A stretch of 64,000 bases of DNA from Lophium mytilinum (GCA_010093605.1 MU004184.1:391897-455896), one strand, 5' to 3'. Positions 1 to 12,209 are shown, counted from the stretch's first letter. The notes: generated by a model not told the origin, from the letters alone. Numbers and translations: made by a program.

Positions 1-1573
1 TATATTATTTTTATATTATTATATAATACTACACCCCTGCGCGTTCTAATATATAACTATAGTTCTTTTCTATATTTTAGAAAATATCTACTTTACTTCT
101 ATACTCTATAATTAGTATACTTTATATCTAGTACTAAATAACCTTTATATAGCTTAGTTTCTACTCTATTATAACTTTTAAGTAGCTAACTAAGTATCTT
201 ATTAACTACTCTTTAAGCTCTAAGCTCTTTTAGGCCTAGTCTATAAGCTCTAAGTACTCTTAGGCCTACCTTACTTCTCTCTAGCTAAGCTAGGCTACTC
301 TTTTTTAAAGCTCTTATCTAAAGGCTATATATAGTAGAGATACTAGAAATACTATAAAGTAAATAGAGAGTATATTTAATATTATAGAAACTATAGATAC
401 TATAAAGAATACTAGATATAATACTTCTATTTCTAAATATATATACTAAGTTCTAGTAGCTATTATAGTAATACCTTTACTACTAGCCCTTTAAGAGAAA
501 TATTACTACTACTCTACTAGTATATACTATTAAGGCCTAGAATCTTATATATCTAGAGAACCTACTACTTTTATACTATTAACCTTAACTATAGTTTTAA
601 TTTTAGTAGTAGAATTTATCTATACCTTAGAATATATAGATAGTAACTATAAAAAGAGTAGTCTATCCCTATATTCTTTTACTAGGCTAAGTAGATACCT
701 AATTATCTATAGTAGAGACTAGACTACTATTAACCTAGATATTACTAATAGCCTAATTAGAATCTATAGTAGTATCTCTCTAGTTAATAGTACTCTTAAT
801 ACCTATCTATATACTATTTTTTACTTTTATATCTTTTATACCTTTTATATCTACTATAGACTTTAGCTCTATCTAGCTACTTAAGCCTAACTTAATAATA
901 GAATAAATACCTTTCTTAATAACTATATTATAGCTATAGACTTAGTACTACTATACTACTATATTAAGAAAAATAACTAATATAAATATATTATTCTAGA
1001 TACTTTCTATTTAATATATTACTTTTAGGTAATACTTATAGCTCTTAAAGATATCTAGAATAATATATAGTACTATACTAACTATAAGGCTATCTATAGC
1101 TACTTTAATAATCTAGAAAATAGACTAAAATTCTACTTTACCTTAGTATAGAGATAGTATACTACCTTTACTACTAATAACTTAGCTTAGTAAGTATAAG
1201 TTAAAAAGGGGGGAATTAAGCTAAGTATACTATTTTTATCTTTTATTACTAACTATATTCTCTCTTTCTATACTTAATCTTTTATATCTACTTATACTAG
1301 CTCTAATAGTAGCCTTAGATATTTAGTCTTAAAGCCTAGTATAATACTAGCTATCTTATTATTATATATATATACTTTTACTTAAGTAGAAGCTCTATTC
1401 TAGTAGAAGTTTTAATTACTATAAGCTTTAATTAAGTAGAAGTATTAGAAGTTATTAATCTAACGCTTCTAGTTATATAACTTCTAGAATATGCTAGTTA
1501 TATATAGACTTCTCCTATAGTATATATGGGCAAGTCCCCTTAAGTTAAATACAATCAAGGATTCACTTCAACA
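1..1573. mobile_element. RIP-degraded AT-rich block with retroelement end
   Basis: Extremely AT-rich DNA in which CpA and TpG are almost absent by eye while TpA dominates and CpG (for example gcgc) survives: the expected product of repeat-induced point mutation in fungi. No coding frame is readable. A purine tract near 1206-1215 followed by an LTR-like stretch suggests the 3' end of an LTR retroelement on the plus strand. The element runs off the left edge of the window, so family and length cannot be told. It is a heavily degraded fossil. Normal base composition returns over roughly 1530-1580. Confidence 0.75.
1217..1573 (+). repeat. Probable 3' LTR of degraded element
   Basis: The stretch follows a polypurine-like tract (aaaaaggggggaa) and ends in ttcaaca, the kind of CA end expected of an LTR. 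A tatatat box lies near 1520, about 50 bases before the end, where an LTR promoter would sit. Only one copy is in the window, so the LTR cannot be confirmed by pairing and its start is a guess. The final ~40 bases look less RIP-affected than the rest. Confidence 0.4.
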
Positions 1574-2188
1574 GTCTGTCGCGTGTCCGGTCGTCGAGAT
1601 CAACGACGCGGATGATGTGCGGGATACATGCTCCGAAATGCGGTGCCTCAAAACGATCGGATCGCTCGGCTTGCTCGCCGCAGGCTGATCTGGTCAATCT
1701 ACGGCAGGATTATCCAAACCAAAAGCCTTGGGTGGCGTACACGTGGGAGTTGGGCTTGTACTCTTAGTACCGCGAAGTATCCTGCCAAGAACGGGCAGAA
1801 GGGGTGCCTATCAGGCGAAAGATCTTCTGAAGTTGATCGTCGTTGGTCAACCTAGCAATGCTCTCCGTGTTTTTCCTTTTGCTCTAGTAGTCTGGTGGAT
1901 TAAAGACTCTTTGTTTATTCGCCAAGTCTGACAACAGACTGTTATCGACACCTAAGACCGTTCCAGCTTTCTGTACTCTCATGATCAGGAGCAGAGGATC
2001 GCGGGTAATCTTCGTAAGACCATTCGGAAGCTGGAGGAGGGGGCGGCGGAGGGAGGGTGGATCCAGCTCGAGGAGGAGGTCAGCCGGTAGAAGCTCCTCC
2101 ATATCGCCGACGTCGACATCGTCCTCGTTGTCCTCGCTCCGAGTCTTGACTCCGGTCTTCCAACTAAAACTTCTGCTTTCTATGAGCG

Positions 2189-2497
2189 TTAATTTATGCA
2201 ACGGAGACCACTTAAGGCACATACCTCGTGTCGCTTCTGTAAAGCCTCGTGATACTCACGATTCACATGCCGCAAGTAGCCTCCTCGTCTCATTCTCAGT
2301 TCGAGGTCTTCCTTCTTTACCCAAACAAAACGGAGAGACAGGAAGATCTCGACCGTTTCTGAGCCAACTGCAATGGGAGCTTCCACAATGCATCCGTTTA
2401 GGAACCTTCCGTTCATGAGTTTGACGCGCACATTGGCCGCTTCCACAGTCGAGAAACAAACGATGGCGATCCCATCACTCGAAGCAAAAATGAGCAT
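2189..2497 (-). pseudogene. RRM/UHM-type RNA-binding fragment
   Basis: A minus-strand frame of 102 codons carries a pattern typical of the second half of an RNA recognition motif: VCFSTVEAANVRVKLMNGRF followed by NGCIVEAPIA. The order (RNP1-like strand, helix, MNGR-F-G turn, VEA strand) most resembles U2AF-homology motifs of the Tat-SF1/Cus2 and SPF45 type. The first half of the domain is only traceable in another frame upstream, so the gene is broken or badly spliced. A downstream acidic frame (1884-2222, same strand) may be its tail. Function in splicing is inference from the fold; assignment within RRM families is uncertain. Confidence 0.45.
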
Positions 2498-2564
2498 GTT
2501 TCCACGAAACTAGACTGCATTGACGAGAACCTATCCGATGAGACCCTTGACATTCGTGCTGGCC

Positions 2565-2835
2565 ACTGAAACCTAAAGCAAAAAGGAAAGGAAGGATGAT
2601 CCGTCATGCTGGGCCCGTGACACTCCATATGCACAGGCTGATCGACAGAGATATTTCCGTCAACTCGCAATCATGGATCAGTATCACAAAGATCAGAAGC
2701 AGGCTATGCTTGCTCGAGTTGCTGAAAAGAACCCAGACGCCGCCACGACCTAGAACGCTAAACAGAGCCTGAAGGGGTGTGGGCGGACGGGGCTGGTTCT
2801 GGCTGGCCAAGGTCTCCCTAACACCATGTGCCACG
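2565..2835 (+). repeat. Dispersed repeat R1, copy 1
   Basis: This segment and 21568-21850 align over about 270 bases in the same orientation. Both begin ctaaa.caaaaggaaa, contain gatcc.t.atgctg.gccc, and later gacgccgccacgac. The plus frame reads MLARVAEKNPDAATT here and MLARITEKNLDAATT in the other copy, so a coding sequence was probably duplicated. Each copy lies near the inner edge of one of the two RIP blocks. Identity unknown. Confidence 0.55.
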
Positions 2836-2898
2836 AGAACAGCCCGGTCGAACCAGAGGTTGCCGGCCTGGAGTTGAGCTTAAGTTAGGTTTCTATAT

Positions 2899-3982
2899 TC
2901 AGCTATGGTTGTGATTTGGCGGAGTGACGGAGGGGAGGAACCGGGGGCCCGCGGCAGGGACGGGGTACTCTTGGTTGAGGGCCAACTTGTTCAGTATCGC
3001 GATCCCAAGCATTCGTTGTTGCATCTCAGAGCAGGAGATGACACATTTGCCGTCCAAATAGTTATTTAGAACACCATTGCGACTGACCAACGTGGTCCAG
3101 TGAGGCTTCTTCGGACTGTCCATGATGCCAGTATCGGTCGAGATGCGGTCGAGGCCGGCGCCGACACCAACGGCATGCTCGCTGTAGCGTCTGTAGGCAG
3201 AGAGGTCCTCCATCTGATCTTCCATTTCCTCAATGACAGAGTCGAACTCAGTCAAGCATAGGCCTCGAGTGGGGCCAGCGGTCTTGCGGCGATTGTAGGA
3301 CGGCGGCGAGCCTGTGGCTGAAGCGCGATACCGTGCACGCGCGTTTTCTCTGCAGCTTGTCGCAAGCGCGCGATCGAGGACGCCTCGGCAGTCTTGTCTG
3401 GTTTTCCACAATATGAAGCTGGCAGCTTGAGGCCACCCTTTGAGTCGTTCGAATTGCTGCTGACGTCGTCGTCGTCTTCCAAGAGCTGGGGAAGGCCACT
3501 GGTATCGAGAGTGGCCTCACCGAAAAGGATACTCTAGAAATCACGCCTAGGTCAACGCTCATGATGTCTCCAAGCGAGACAACTGGGTTCTTCGCCCATG
3601 TAGCTTCGATGCTCAGGTCCTCAGCCATATCAGCCATGGCAGTGTATACGGTCTTAGCTTCGCGTATGCCATCCGGAGTCGCGTCCTCGTCCGTCTCGGA
3701 TGTCATCTCGACAAGGAAGCCGGCGAAGCATTCTGTGGGGAAATAGTGGAAGGCAGGTGTAGAGAACGTAGTCTTGACCTCGACATTCTATCCACAGCCA
3801 CCGTTCTGCATGGTGGCGAAGTTGGTCTCGGGCAGGAAGAAGCCCTGGGATGGGGGTAGAAACGTGACAAAAGTGCTTTGGTGAGCTCGATCGCAGGTGA
3901 AAGCCGAGGGTCGGGCGGAGTCGATGTTCACAGACGTATCAACTCCCAAGATGTCCCACTCACTCCAGGGTTGCTGCCCCAC
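2899..3982 (-). pseudogene. Broken gene of unknown function
   Basis: One protein-like reading runs along the minus strand across about 360 codons but changes frame. From 3982 it reads MGQQPWSEWDILGVD and continues in the same frame past a TAG at 3788-3790 (CAG before a C-to-T change would fit) through MTSETDEDATPDGIREAK to about 3540. The signal then moves to the frame with EDDDDVSSNSNDSKGG (about 3480-3255) and then to the frame with DSVIEEMEDQMEDLSAYRRY, ending at 2899. So about two frameshifts plus one stop. No domain recognised; hydrophilic, no membrane segment. Host gene relic; an unrecognised intron instead of one frameshift is possible. Confidence 0.45.
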
Positions 3983-6900
3983 ACGCTACAGTCTAGCATT
4001 ATGACGGCGGCGCCGAGATCCAGGAACGTGGTCATCGCCGAGATATCCCACACAATACATGGTTGATCGGAGGCTCCGGTGGCCATGACCTTCGAGCCAA
4101 CAGATAGACAGAGGCTGAAATGGTCGTTGAGACGATGAAGTAGATGTAGGCGAGGTCGGGGAAGCGGAGGCTAGGCTGGCAGGAGGCAGTTTGGACGTGG
4201 CCGCGGAAGAGGAATTGATCCCGGGTGCACAGGAAAATGACGCCAGACGTTAAGATCGACCGTGAGGAGAAAGACGTTGCTGTCTGGATGAGGGGGGAGG
4301 TGCTGCTAAGGGCCAGGTGGTCTTGGAGAGAGTTAGGCGTGGGTATAAAGTGGAGGCAAACGCGAGCTTACGGGCCTCAGATAGCCTCAATGAAGGATTT
4401 ACCAGCAACAGAGCTAGTGACGGGGATCTCAGAGACGGTAGAAACGAAGCTGACATAGCGTGTCGGCGATGTAGTTCAAGCTGTCTCAATCCGCGGTAAA
4501 GTTCTGTTCCGGCTGCGTCTAGGCGAGCTTCTCTGTAGAGCTACATTGTCAATGCCTCGGTCGCCTGAACGGTATGAGTTGGTTGTCGCTCTGCTTAGTA
4601 CTTGGCTGAGTTCTGAGTAAAACGGTGACTTCGAGTGGACGTGACAAGAAGAAAGGCGTCAAGGAGGAATAGGTGGAAGGATAGGATGAGGTGGCGGACG
4701 GTTGAATTGGAAGCCGGGTTCGACTATTGAGAGCAATAGCGTCACACCCGTCTTCGGAGTGTCAGCGGCCTACAATGCGACATCCCAAGCTATCAATTGA
4801 GAAATTTGCTTAGCGGCGCTACAGCAGATAGCGACACCACATCAGACAGCGCGTGGGAAGAAGGAACTTGGTACCACCGAGTGGTGACTGTCGAGTTGCC
4901 CAATAGCGAGATGTAAAGCTGGCATGGTGAAGCATTAAGTGGTGGTGGGTGAGTTAACGTAGATAGAGCGGCTAGTGAGAACGTAGAGTGCCTTCGCCAC
5001 AGTGAAGTCAGATGTTCCCCACCAGGTCAACCCCCACCAAGCTCTCACAATCTTCACCCCTCAACACCAATCGGCCCATATATACCTTCATATTCTAGGC
5101 CTCTTTCAGCTTAAGGATCTGGCACTTAGGTGGCGCTTTAGACCAGTGTAACAATTGCTTGTTTGTTTCAAGTACTGTTGTATGTACTCTGCAAAACTCT
5201 GGTTTTCATAACCCTGGCACCTCGCGGCCAGGGCGAACTTTTGCTGGTTCGATTCGCAGTGAAGGTGGCTCTAAGGTCTTCTTTTTGTCCTCTTTCCTTT
5301 CTTTTCGACGCGGCGTAGTGGTCATTTATTACACTGGGCTCGCTTTGGGCATTTAAGTTACGGTCTTGGACCACGTAAGTATCCTACTTCACGTTCATCC
5401 AGCTTTTACCTCTTACAGGCCAGGCGTAGAGTTATTACGGTGTGCTATGAATGTACGCGTATTACATCATAACACCCTCCATCATGGCCCTTGGTGTTGC
5501 AGTATCTGCTAGAGACACCCGCTTCGACGATCGGCACCGGCCTTCGGTCTATAGCAAGCTCATCCGACACACACATCGTGCACATATCTTTTCTTTTTGC
5601 TTGGTTACCCTCTCCTCTCAGGAAGCTGAAACCAATAGCTGCGATTTCTTTAAAGTAGTTTATGAACTAGTAAGGTAAGCCTAACTTGTTAATTATTTTC
5701 CCTGCGCCAGATTCTTTTAGGAGTGTTTTAAGTAACTAAAGAATTTGCTACTTCTTAAAATGTCCTTGTTACTAGTTAATTGAGACGCTGCATGCCGCGA
5801 ACCAGCAGTCCGCATGTTATCCAGTTAATGGGAGATAGAGGGTTGTGCGGTTGGCTTATTGGGTAATTTTACGTAGTAGGAGCAGGCGCATAGAAGCCAC
5901 TAATAAATCTACGCTACTTCGATCGCCTATCACCCTGTCCCCAGGGTTACTCGTGATCCAAGAGATACGGGTGGGGATTTTTCGAGGCTATCCGGAACCC
6001 TACTACCGGCCCTAAATCCGCTCGACGTTCCTCTCCGCCACTGGGGCTTGGTTGGATGCTTGTTCCAGCTAATCTCGACAGTAAGGCAGTAAGATCTACA
6101 ATCGTGTCTTCCACTTTCGGCATATAGGTAGTGAGTCCAAATTAATAGATCTAGCCTTAATTGGTGGGACGATAGGTCAGTTCCTAGAGGGTATCAAGCT
6201 GCCTCCAATGCATCGCTCTTCCTTGAGTCAAATCTGTAGAGTAGGGAGATCTTCTTTAGGCTGAGGGCAAAAAAGAAGTGCCATCTCGCCACGGTGGGCA
6301 GGCTGCCGTGTGACCAGGTTCTAGTTGGAACTCTGTTAATACATCTCCGAAGGTGAGCTATGTGTGATATGCCTTCATCCGCTCTTCTCTTATAGAGGCC
6401 GAAGAGCATCTCTGAAAAAGTGGCCGAGGTTTGGGACTCTACCCCTGGGTGAGCTTCTGTTGCTAGTTGGTGGACTAGAAGGCCTTCTTACCAGTGAAGT
6501 TAATACATAGTGGTCCACTATTGTTCTTGTTTCTTAGTGTCTTCTCCGCCATCCTTTTCGCCTAGTATCCTTCTTCGACTTCTTGATTGGCGCCCCCACT
6601 GTGCCCCCGCGTTAATGAGATGAGATGGAATAGTGATTAGACTGAGTTTGAGGGAGAAATAGACTACGCCATGTTAGGGTACCATTTATGTCTCCGCCGA
6701 TATTTACCTATAGTCTCTAATTACTGGCTAAGTTTTGTCTGGCTTAAGTATGTATATTCCGTTTTATTATGTTGTTATATTCTCTACCCGTCTTGGGTGG
6801 GGCTTCCTTCTACTTCTTGTGCAGTATAATGTCTCCTCAGTCTCACCTAAGTAATTACTAGAACCTCCCCTAGCCCCGTTAGTTAATCCAGGTGAAGCGA

Positions 6901-8081
6901 CAGTGCAACATAGAAAGAGAAGATTGAGGTTGGTATGATTGAATTCAGCACCTTCCGTGGTCGCCGTGACTGTCAACCGGATCTCGATTGTCACCTTGCG
7001 AGAGTTCTTGGACGTGTCCTGAAAGAGCCTGTTGACAAAATGTCTCTTGTGGCTCAGCCTGTCGAACTTCCTCTTTAGACGACGAGCGTCTTGACCGCAA
7101 TCCGTGCCGTATGTCCTCCACTTTACCTAGTCACTCCCTTGCGGATCTCCCTGGACTTCCTCACCCCGTCGAAACTGATCTCCGCGCGCTTCCTTGGACC
7201 CTAGCTCTCAAAGCTCGCATTTGACTCTCGCATCTGGCTCGCCTGTACGCACTTTACTCCACCACGTCGTACTCCGCAAGAGACAGCACGGCCCAATTGG
7301 CGTGCTCAGTTTAGTCGTCGTCTCGTGTACCGTTGTCCAAGTGTGATGATACTGAGCATCTCGCAGGTCTTGTCGGACTGCGGTGGCCGCGTACAGATTA
7401 TTCTCTTTGGGGTCGGGCTTGCGATTGAGCAACGCGTTCAGACGTGCCTCATGCTGTGGGACACTGCGACACCCGATCGTCTTCCGTCAGCTCGCCTTCT
7501 TCCTTGTCTGCCTCCGATATTCCCACAATGTGGCCGTGAGTCGTATAGCTCTTGTGAGGGGTGAACAGCTGGAAGCTGGCGGTGTCGGATGCAGGAATTG
7601 GATGCGCGCGTTGCTGAGCTGGCATGAAGGGGTTTTATAAGAACCATGCGGAGGAGCGATGGTGAAGCCATTAATGCCGAGCGGAGGAGGAAATAGGGAT
7701 GGCGGCTGTCCATGGCTGTAGGACTGCTTTCAGGGGTCTCCGAACGGTGGACGAGGCGGACTCCGAGGCGGATTTGGCAAGCGGATTGGAGATCTTGGTT
7801 TTTCCTTCTTTTGAAGCTACACAACATGTCAGCAAGGCCAAATTCGGCGAGCGCCTGGGTTGCTGGCCATGTTGGCAAGACTAAGAGGCCAAGAAAAAGT
7901 AAGATAAGTCCTAGTCATACCTTGAGATTCGTCGTCGAAAGTGTTCAGAAAGCGACTGGATATGACTGATACTCCACTCGCCTTGTCAATACTCGAGCCA
8001 TTCGAGATCAGTGATGGAACTGCACTGGAGCAATTTGGACTGGGGCCGGATGGAGGCACCCTCGAAAGTGCGAAGCCTCAT
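3983..8081. other. Gene-poor stretch, scattered coding debris
   Basis: No frame longer than about 145 codons and none with a convincing domain. On the minus strand near 4030-4115 a short piece reads KVMATGASDQPCIVWDI, reminiscent of a WD40 blade, but it is isolated. Base composition drifts AT-rich around 5650-6200 and 6450-6770, possibly old transposon debris. At 7440-7880 minus-strand frames contain an acidic piece (ADKEEGELTEDD) too broken to call. Nothing else is supportable. Confidence 0.4.
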
Positions 8082-8518
8082 AACCCCATGGAGAGAACTG
8101 AATGGGGTTGCGTACAGCCACCAGATCTCCCGGTGCCCAAATTCAGAGAGACGCCGCAGAAGCAGATCTCGCACTCTATTAGGCTCTTCAGCGGGCGATC
8201 CTCGTAGTGTACCTGTCGGCTCTCTCCCAACATGGCGGCACGGTCGAAGAGATGATGATACTCGATTCATTGGCGCGTACGCGGTTCGTCGGTGCCATAG
8301 CTGTCTTGCTCGAGTTGGAGATGGTATAGCATAGCTCCGTGTTCGTATTGGCCACATAGAGCTAGTTGGCAATATAAGGCTCGACTATCATCATGCAGCG
8401 GGCGGTTGGGGGGTGGTTGTCGAGGCGGTTCAGAACGGCGGCAGCTCGGAGACGACTGAAAGGACCGGCCGGTGCTAAAGGTGGCGGTGGTACATGATCC
8501 GGGTATCGTGATGTACAC
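8082..8518 (-). pseudogene. Unknown gene with one in-frame stop
   Basis: A single minus-strand frame stays open for about 145 codons apart from one TGA at 8267-8269. The part before it includes QLALCGQYEHGAMLYHLQLE; the part after resumes without a frame change and includes AAMLGESRQVHYEDRPLKSL. Uninterrupted frame on both sides suggests a recent nonsense change in a host gene. No family recognised and no membrane segment. The true start is not defined; the first Met-like codon is at 8518. Confidence 0.35.
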
Positions 8519-9549
8519 TAGATCCTTGAGATGGTATTAAGGCCGGGAGCCCTGAAGAAGGTAGGTGCAGCTACTACACCCAGAGGTATCGCTTCTGGAG
8601 CTTGGTAAGTCTTAGTAAAGTCTGCTTACTAAGAGTGATTATACCTGATATCCAGATCACGTGACATCTTGAGCTCCCTGGCGACTTCGGTGTTGGGCCA
8701 CAAGTCCTTACCTTGTACTGTGATCCCGAGGCACGACTCGTGGAGGGTAGGAGAGCTTAACTCTCATTGAAGACGTTTGTGCAGTTCCACAGGTGCTACC
8801 GGTACCTAGTTTTGACAATGCAGAAAGCATCTACAGATATACCCGCCCTCTTTGAGCTTGGTTTCGCCCTCTCTACATCTCTATCCCATCCTAAACACAA
8901 CAGTCCTAGATGCTCATGCAAGCACACATACTACAGTCGGTCCATCGTCATTAACTCACCAACGTTTACTATTACTTTCATCTGCATCTAGCGGATATTG
9001 ACTCTGGAATTTGGGTATGAAACTAGGGAATTAGATGAGATTAAAAGAGCAGATTCACTCTTGTGTACAGTATTAAGATGATTATAAAATAGAAAGGTGC
9101 AGTTGGTTTAGGATGCGGCGATACCTCATCACTCCTCGTCCATCTTACAGGACCCGGACGGTCTCGGATGTCCTCCTTTCTCTCAGGAGACAGGATACCA
9201 GTTTCGATACTCGCGGTAGCGTGGAATTCCCGTCTCAGCGGTCTCTATGTAGAGAACTTGACGAGTTTAGCAATGGTCTTCCTAGTGACAGTCCGCCTGA
9301 CAGTGTTCAAAAGGTTAACCAATGCAGCCGCAGCAGCAGCAGAGCGTTTTCGTCTGGGCGTTTCCCTCCATCTTGATGCTGTCCACTAGTCTTGAAGGTC
9401 AGCGCCGGCTTCTGTGGCGCTAGGTTAAGTGCTAAAATGCACCTGCAGCATCTAACAAGATCCGAAAGTCGCGCTCTCCGGGAACGTTCCAACCGCCCCA
9501 AACTCGAGGTCGTCCTTCATGATGAAGGCGAAGTACGCGATCTTTTGAA
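8519..9549. other. No gene supported
   Basis: Short frames only. A minus-strand piece at about 9430-9550 (IIQKIAYFAFIMKDDLEFGA) looks protein-like and may be the frameshifted continuation of the gene at 9550-9985. A short CAG-rich run (9325-9345) is present. Otherwise nothing recognisable. Confidence 0.3.
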
Positions 9550-9985
9550 TTATACGAAAGGCTGCGACCCAGAAGGAAGCTTGAAGGTGATGTTTGTTCG
9601 CAATGCCGTACTTCGCCGGTTCGGAAGAGCCCCCTGGTGCTCTCCTTGATATCCTTCTTCTTTAAGGGAGCTTTTTATGCCCAGCCTCAGGGTCTCTAGA
9701 TTAGTCGAGAATACTAGCCGGTGGGGAGCAGTCATCGCCTTCTTAGCCTTCTCGAAGCTGCTGATGCTCTCGGTAGTCTTGATCGCGGCCATTCCGTTCA
9801 TGGGCACGTATGTCCGAACGACCTCACTGAATTGCTGGAGCTCGATTTCTGGTGAAACCTACTTCTCTGGTTTGCAATGCTGGCCTGCCAACGTCATGCT
9901 CATAAGGACTGAGTGAACTGCTACGGTGTTTTTGTAATCCTCCTGTCCGCTGCTAGCGATGACAAGGGCGTACATGATCTGCCTC
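9550..9985 (-). pseudogene. Unknown gene relic, one internal TAG
   Basis: A single minus-strand frame runs about 140 codons, beginning after a plausible 3' splice site (ctgac branch-like sequence, then caag) near 9985. It reads QIMYALVIASSGQEDYKNTV, then meets TAG at 9859-9861, then continues in frame with ELQQFSEVVRTYVPMNGMAA and RLVFSTNLETLRLGIKSSLK to a stop at 9550. TAG in place of CAG would be a RIP-type change. Not recognised. It may be spliced to the RGG-like frame just upstream (10072-10254), which would make one gene. Confidence 0.45.
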
Positions 9986-10071
9986 TTGGATTTGACAGAT
10001 GGTCAGTCCGGAGTCCGGGCTAGCCGCTCGCTTGCACTTGAGAGTGCCGTGAAAGGTCGGCGTACTGATCT

Positions 10072-10254
10072 CTACATCACTTCCGGGATGTTGTCTTTGG
10101 CAGCCTGCTTTGCAGTATCCTTCGTGATCTTCTTGACACCTCCGACGGGCGGAGCAGTAGCGGTGGCTTTGCCTCCACGACGGGCTCCACGGTTGGGGCG
10201 CGTGTCTCGGCGGGTCTTGAGGATGGCGGACGACCGGCTGCTATAGAATAGCAA
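10072..10254 (-). pseudogene. RGG-like N-terminus, Yra1-like
   Basis: The frame reads AILKTRRDTRPNRGARRGGK and then APPVGGVKKITKDTAKQ. The same pattern recurs at 53477-53640 (ILKSRRDCRPSRGGRCGGRD, SPVGNMKKTNKATAKQ). Fungal Yra1/ALYREF proteins, which hand mRNA to the export receptor, start with a short acidic-aliphatic motif, an Arg/Gly-rich stretch and a similar PVGG-KK segment before the RRM. No RRM follows here, so the call is tentative. An Arg-rich region of another nuclear protein is an alternative. Confidence 0.35.
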
Positions 10255-10560
10255 GCTGTTGGGCTAGAACTCTTGAGGTCGTGATCTACGTGGAGCGGGC
10301 ATTTCTAGGCGCGGCTGGTCATGTCTGATCCCGGGAACAACATTGGATTCATGGCAGCGGATGGATCGAGTGATTGCTAGTCAAGGAACCGCCACGACCG
10401 GTCTGCGCGAACACATCAGCGAGATACGTTCACAGGCGCCTTGCTCGGTGGTGATGAGTAACGAGAAGCTGGTTGTGAAATCGTCTTCGGCCCAGTGGTA
10501 TGGTGAGGAGCTGGTGCTCTACCTAATCAAGCCCGAGCCTGACGCGGAGACGTATGCCCT

Positions 10561-10854
10561 TCAGCTCCCAGTCGTCGAACCTCTAGACCAGAGAGTAACC
10601 CAGGCGGGGATCGGCATCGACTCGGACGCTGGCTTCGTTTGAGATTGCGGCAAGGTTGCTGAAACTCTTTTGATGCGCCGTTCTGATTTGTACTGGATCC
10701 GGCCCTTTGCGCGCAGACTGTCCGAGACTTGATCGTTGCCGTAGTCTTGCTCATTCGCCCACACCATGCAGGGTATCCGGAGGAGTTGATCTTCAGAGAA
10801 ACTCCACTGCCTCTCGACATCGGTGGTAACTGGGTGAGGAGGTTTCGGTCGCTC
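10561..10854 (-). CDS. Hypothetical protein fragment, possibly Myb-like
   Basis: An open minus-strand frame of 98 codons without an initiating Met at its upstream end, so probably an internal or last exon. It includes DVERQWSFSEDQLLRIPCMV, then GRIQYKSERRIKRVSATL. The W..sEDqLL start and the basic R-x-QYKSERRIKR end resemble a SANT/Myb helix arrangement, but the middle is not diagnostic. Ends at a TGA at 10561. Neighbours on the same strand are relics, and no partner exon was found. Confidence 0.35.
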   Translation of the reverse strand, partial: ERPKPPHPVTTDVERQWSFSEDQLLRIPCMVWANEQDYGNDQVSDSLRAKGRIQYKSERRIKRVSATLPQSQTKPASESMPIPAWVTLWSRGSTTGS

Positions 10855-10859
10855 TCACA

Positions 10860-11276
10860 TGCTAGTGCGTTGGCTTGGGTGAGGTACTGATGAAGGCTTC
10901 GCGAGTTTAAGTATGAAGTGCTAGGAAGCAGAGGGAGGGTTACGACTTGTAGCGATGGCTGTCGAGGTTGGGGCTGTGACTGGGTTCTGGACATGAGTAG
11001 AGGAGAGGAGGTTCGTGATCCAAATGAAAGTAACTTCGTTGTGGGACTCGGGCTCTACCTTAATCTTCTTCGCATAGACCGTTATGCCATTAGACAACAT
11101 AATCCTGCGGAGACTCGGACTGTTCGCAGCGTTGAGGCGTGGACCCACTGGGGACGGCAACTCTGGTTTGGCTCGGTAGACGGGGAGAAGAAGGACAAGC
11201 GGTCGATATTTTAGCGGGAGCTTGGATGTAACGCACGTGCGTAGGTTGCGGGCTATATTGATGATACTATCAAGAG
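10860..11276. other. No gene supported
   Basis: Only short overlapping frames on both strands. No domain, repeat or RNA gene recognised. Confidence 0.3.
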
Positions 11277-11534
11277 TCAGCCCAATTCCTTGAAATTGAT
11301 GGCTAGGTACCTGCCTTCATAGAGATTATCGAGATTGCGGTCATCAGTAAGAGAATGTATCATGGTACCCACACCTAGAGCACTCGATCTCCCCGTTAGT
11401 GAAAAAGAATATTCCAATCCACGGCGCCGAAATTTTAGAAGTCGTGAAATGGTGTTGTAGACCTGACCTCGCCGCTTAATGATCTCGCGAAGGCCTAGGT
11501 ACCACAATCGATGTACTCCTGGCAAAGAAACCAA
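11277..11534 (-). CDS. Hypothetical small protein
   Basis: An open frame of 85 codons on the minus strand, basic in its first half (LREIIKRRGQVYNTISRLLK) and ending in YLAINFKELG. Protein-like composition but no recognised family, no clear promoter and no splice partner. It could be chance. Confidence 0.25.
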   Translation of the reverse strand: MVSLPGVHRLWYLGLREIIKRRGQVYNTISRLLKFRRRGLEYSFSLTGRSSALGVGTMIHSLTDDRNLDNLYEGRYLAINFKELG

Positions 11535-11798
11535 TTACCCTCTTATAGTAGTTTTCCCGTAGCTCCCCACCACTCCTAGAAAGGTGGAAGCCAAGAAAGC
11601 ACACCCGAAAGTCTCACTTCATCTCCAGATGGCTGAGGTTCATTGAAGGAAGCCACTGGTACCATACGCACCATAGTCTCCCCTCTAAGACCTCAGCCAG
11701 CACAAGCACGTCCTTCAAGTGTGAGGAACCTCGAAAATCTCCCACTCATCCTCTTCAATCTCTCGCTCGTCCGTGGCCAGGACTGAATGGACAGAGTC

Positions 11799-12209
11799 CT
11801 AAGCCTGACTGCCTATACGAGGGTGGAAGGCGTTTGTGGTACCGGAGTTCTCCTGCCCTTCCAGACGCATATAGGGGTGTGGATTGCTAGTGCGGCGAGC
11901 TGTGCCCTCCTGCTTCGGATTATGCGCAAACGGGATGTGTGCACGTGCCATGAACACCTCGAGCTCCTTCGGGAGGATTTGCTCTGCTATTCCGCGACGG
12001 TGCCAGTAATTGATAAGGTCTTGCAGCTCCTGAAGCCTGCCTAGGGCTTTCAATTCCTAAGCTGAGAGTAGGAGTCCTCCCATCTCTTTTATTTCTCGGC
12101 CCCATCGCGCGTGGCGTTTCCGAGAGTTGTTCCGGCCTAGTTCTGACTCTGCTTTTGTATACCAATCTGGCATATACAGCATCCCTGTGGTGTTTACTTT
12201 GTGCGCCAT
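11799..12209 (-). pseudogene. 136-codon unknown gene with one TAG
   Basis: From an ATG at 12209 a single minus-strand frame reads MAHKVNTTGMLYMPDWYTKA, continues through RKRHARWGREIKEMGGLLLS, meets TAG at 12057-12059, and goes on in frame with ELKALGRLQELQDLINYWHR and LPKELEVFMARAHIPFAHNP to TAG at 11799. The length is an exact multiple of three with only one interruption. CAG to TAG would explain it. Helical, basic, soluble; not recognised. It could be intact if an intron removed the stop, but no good splice pair was seen around it. Confidence 0.45.
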
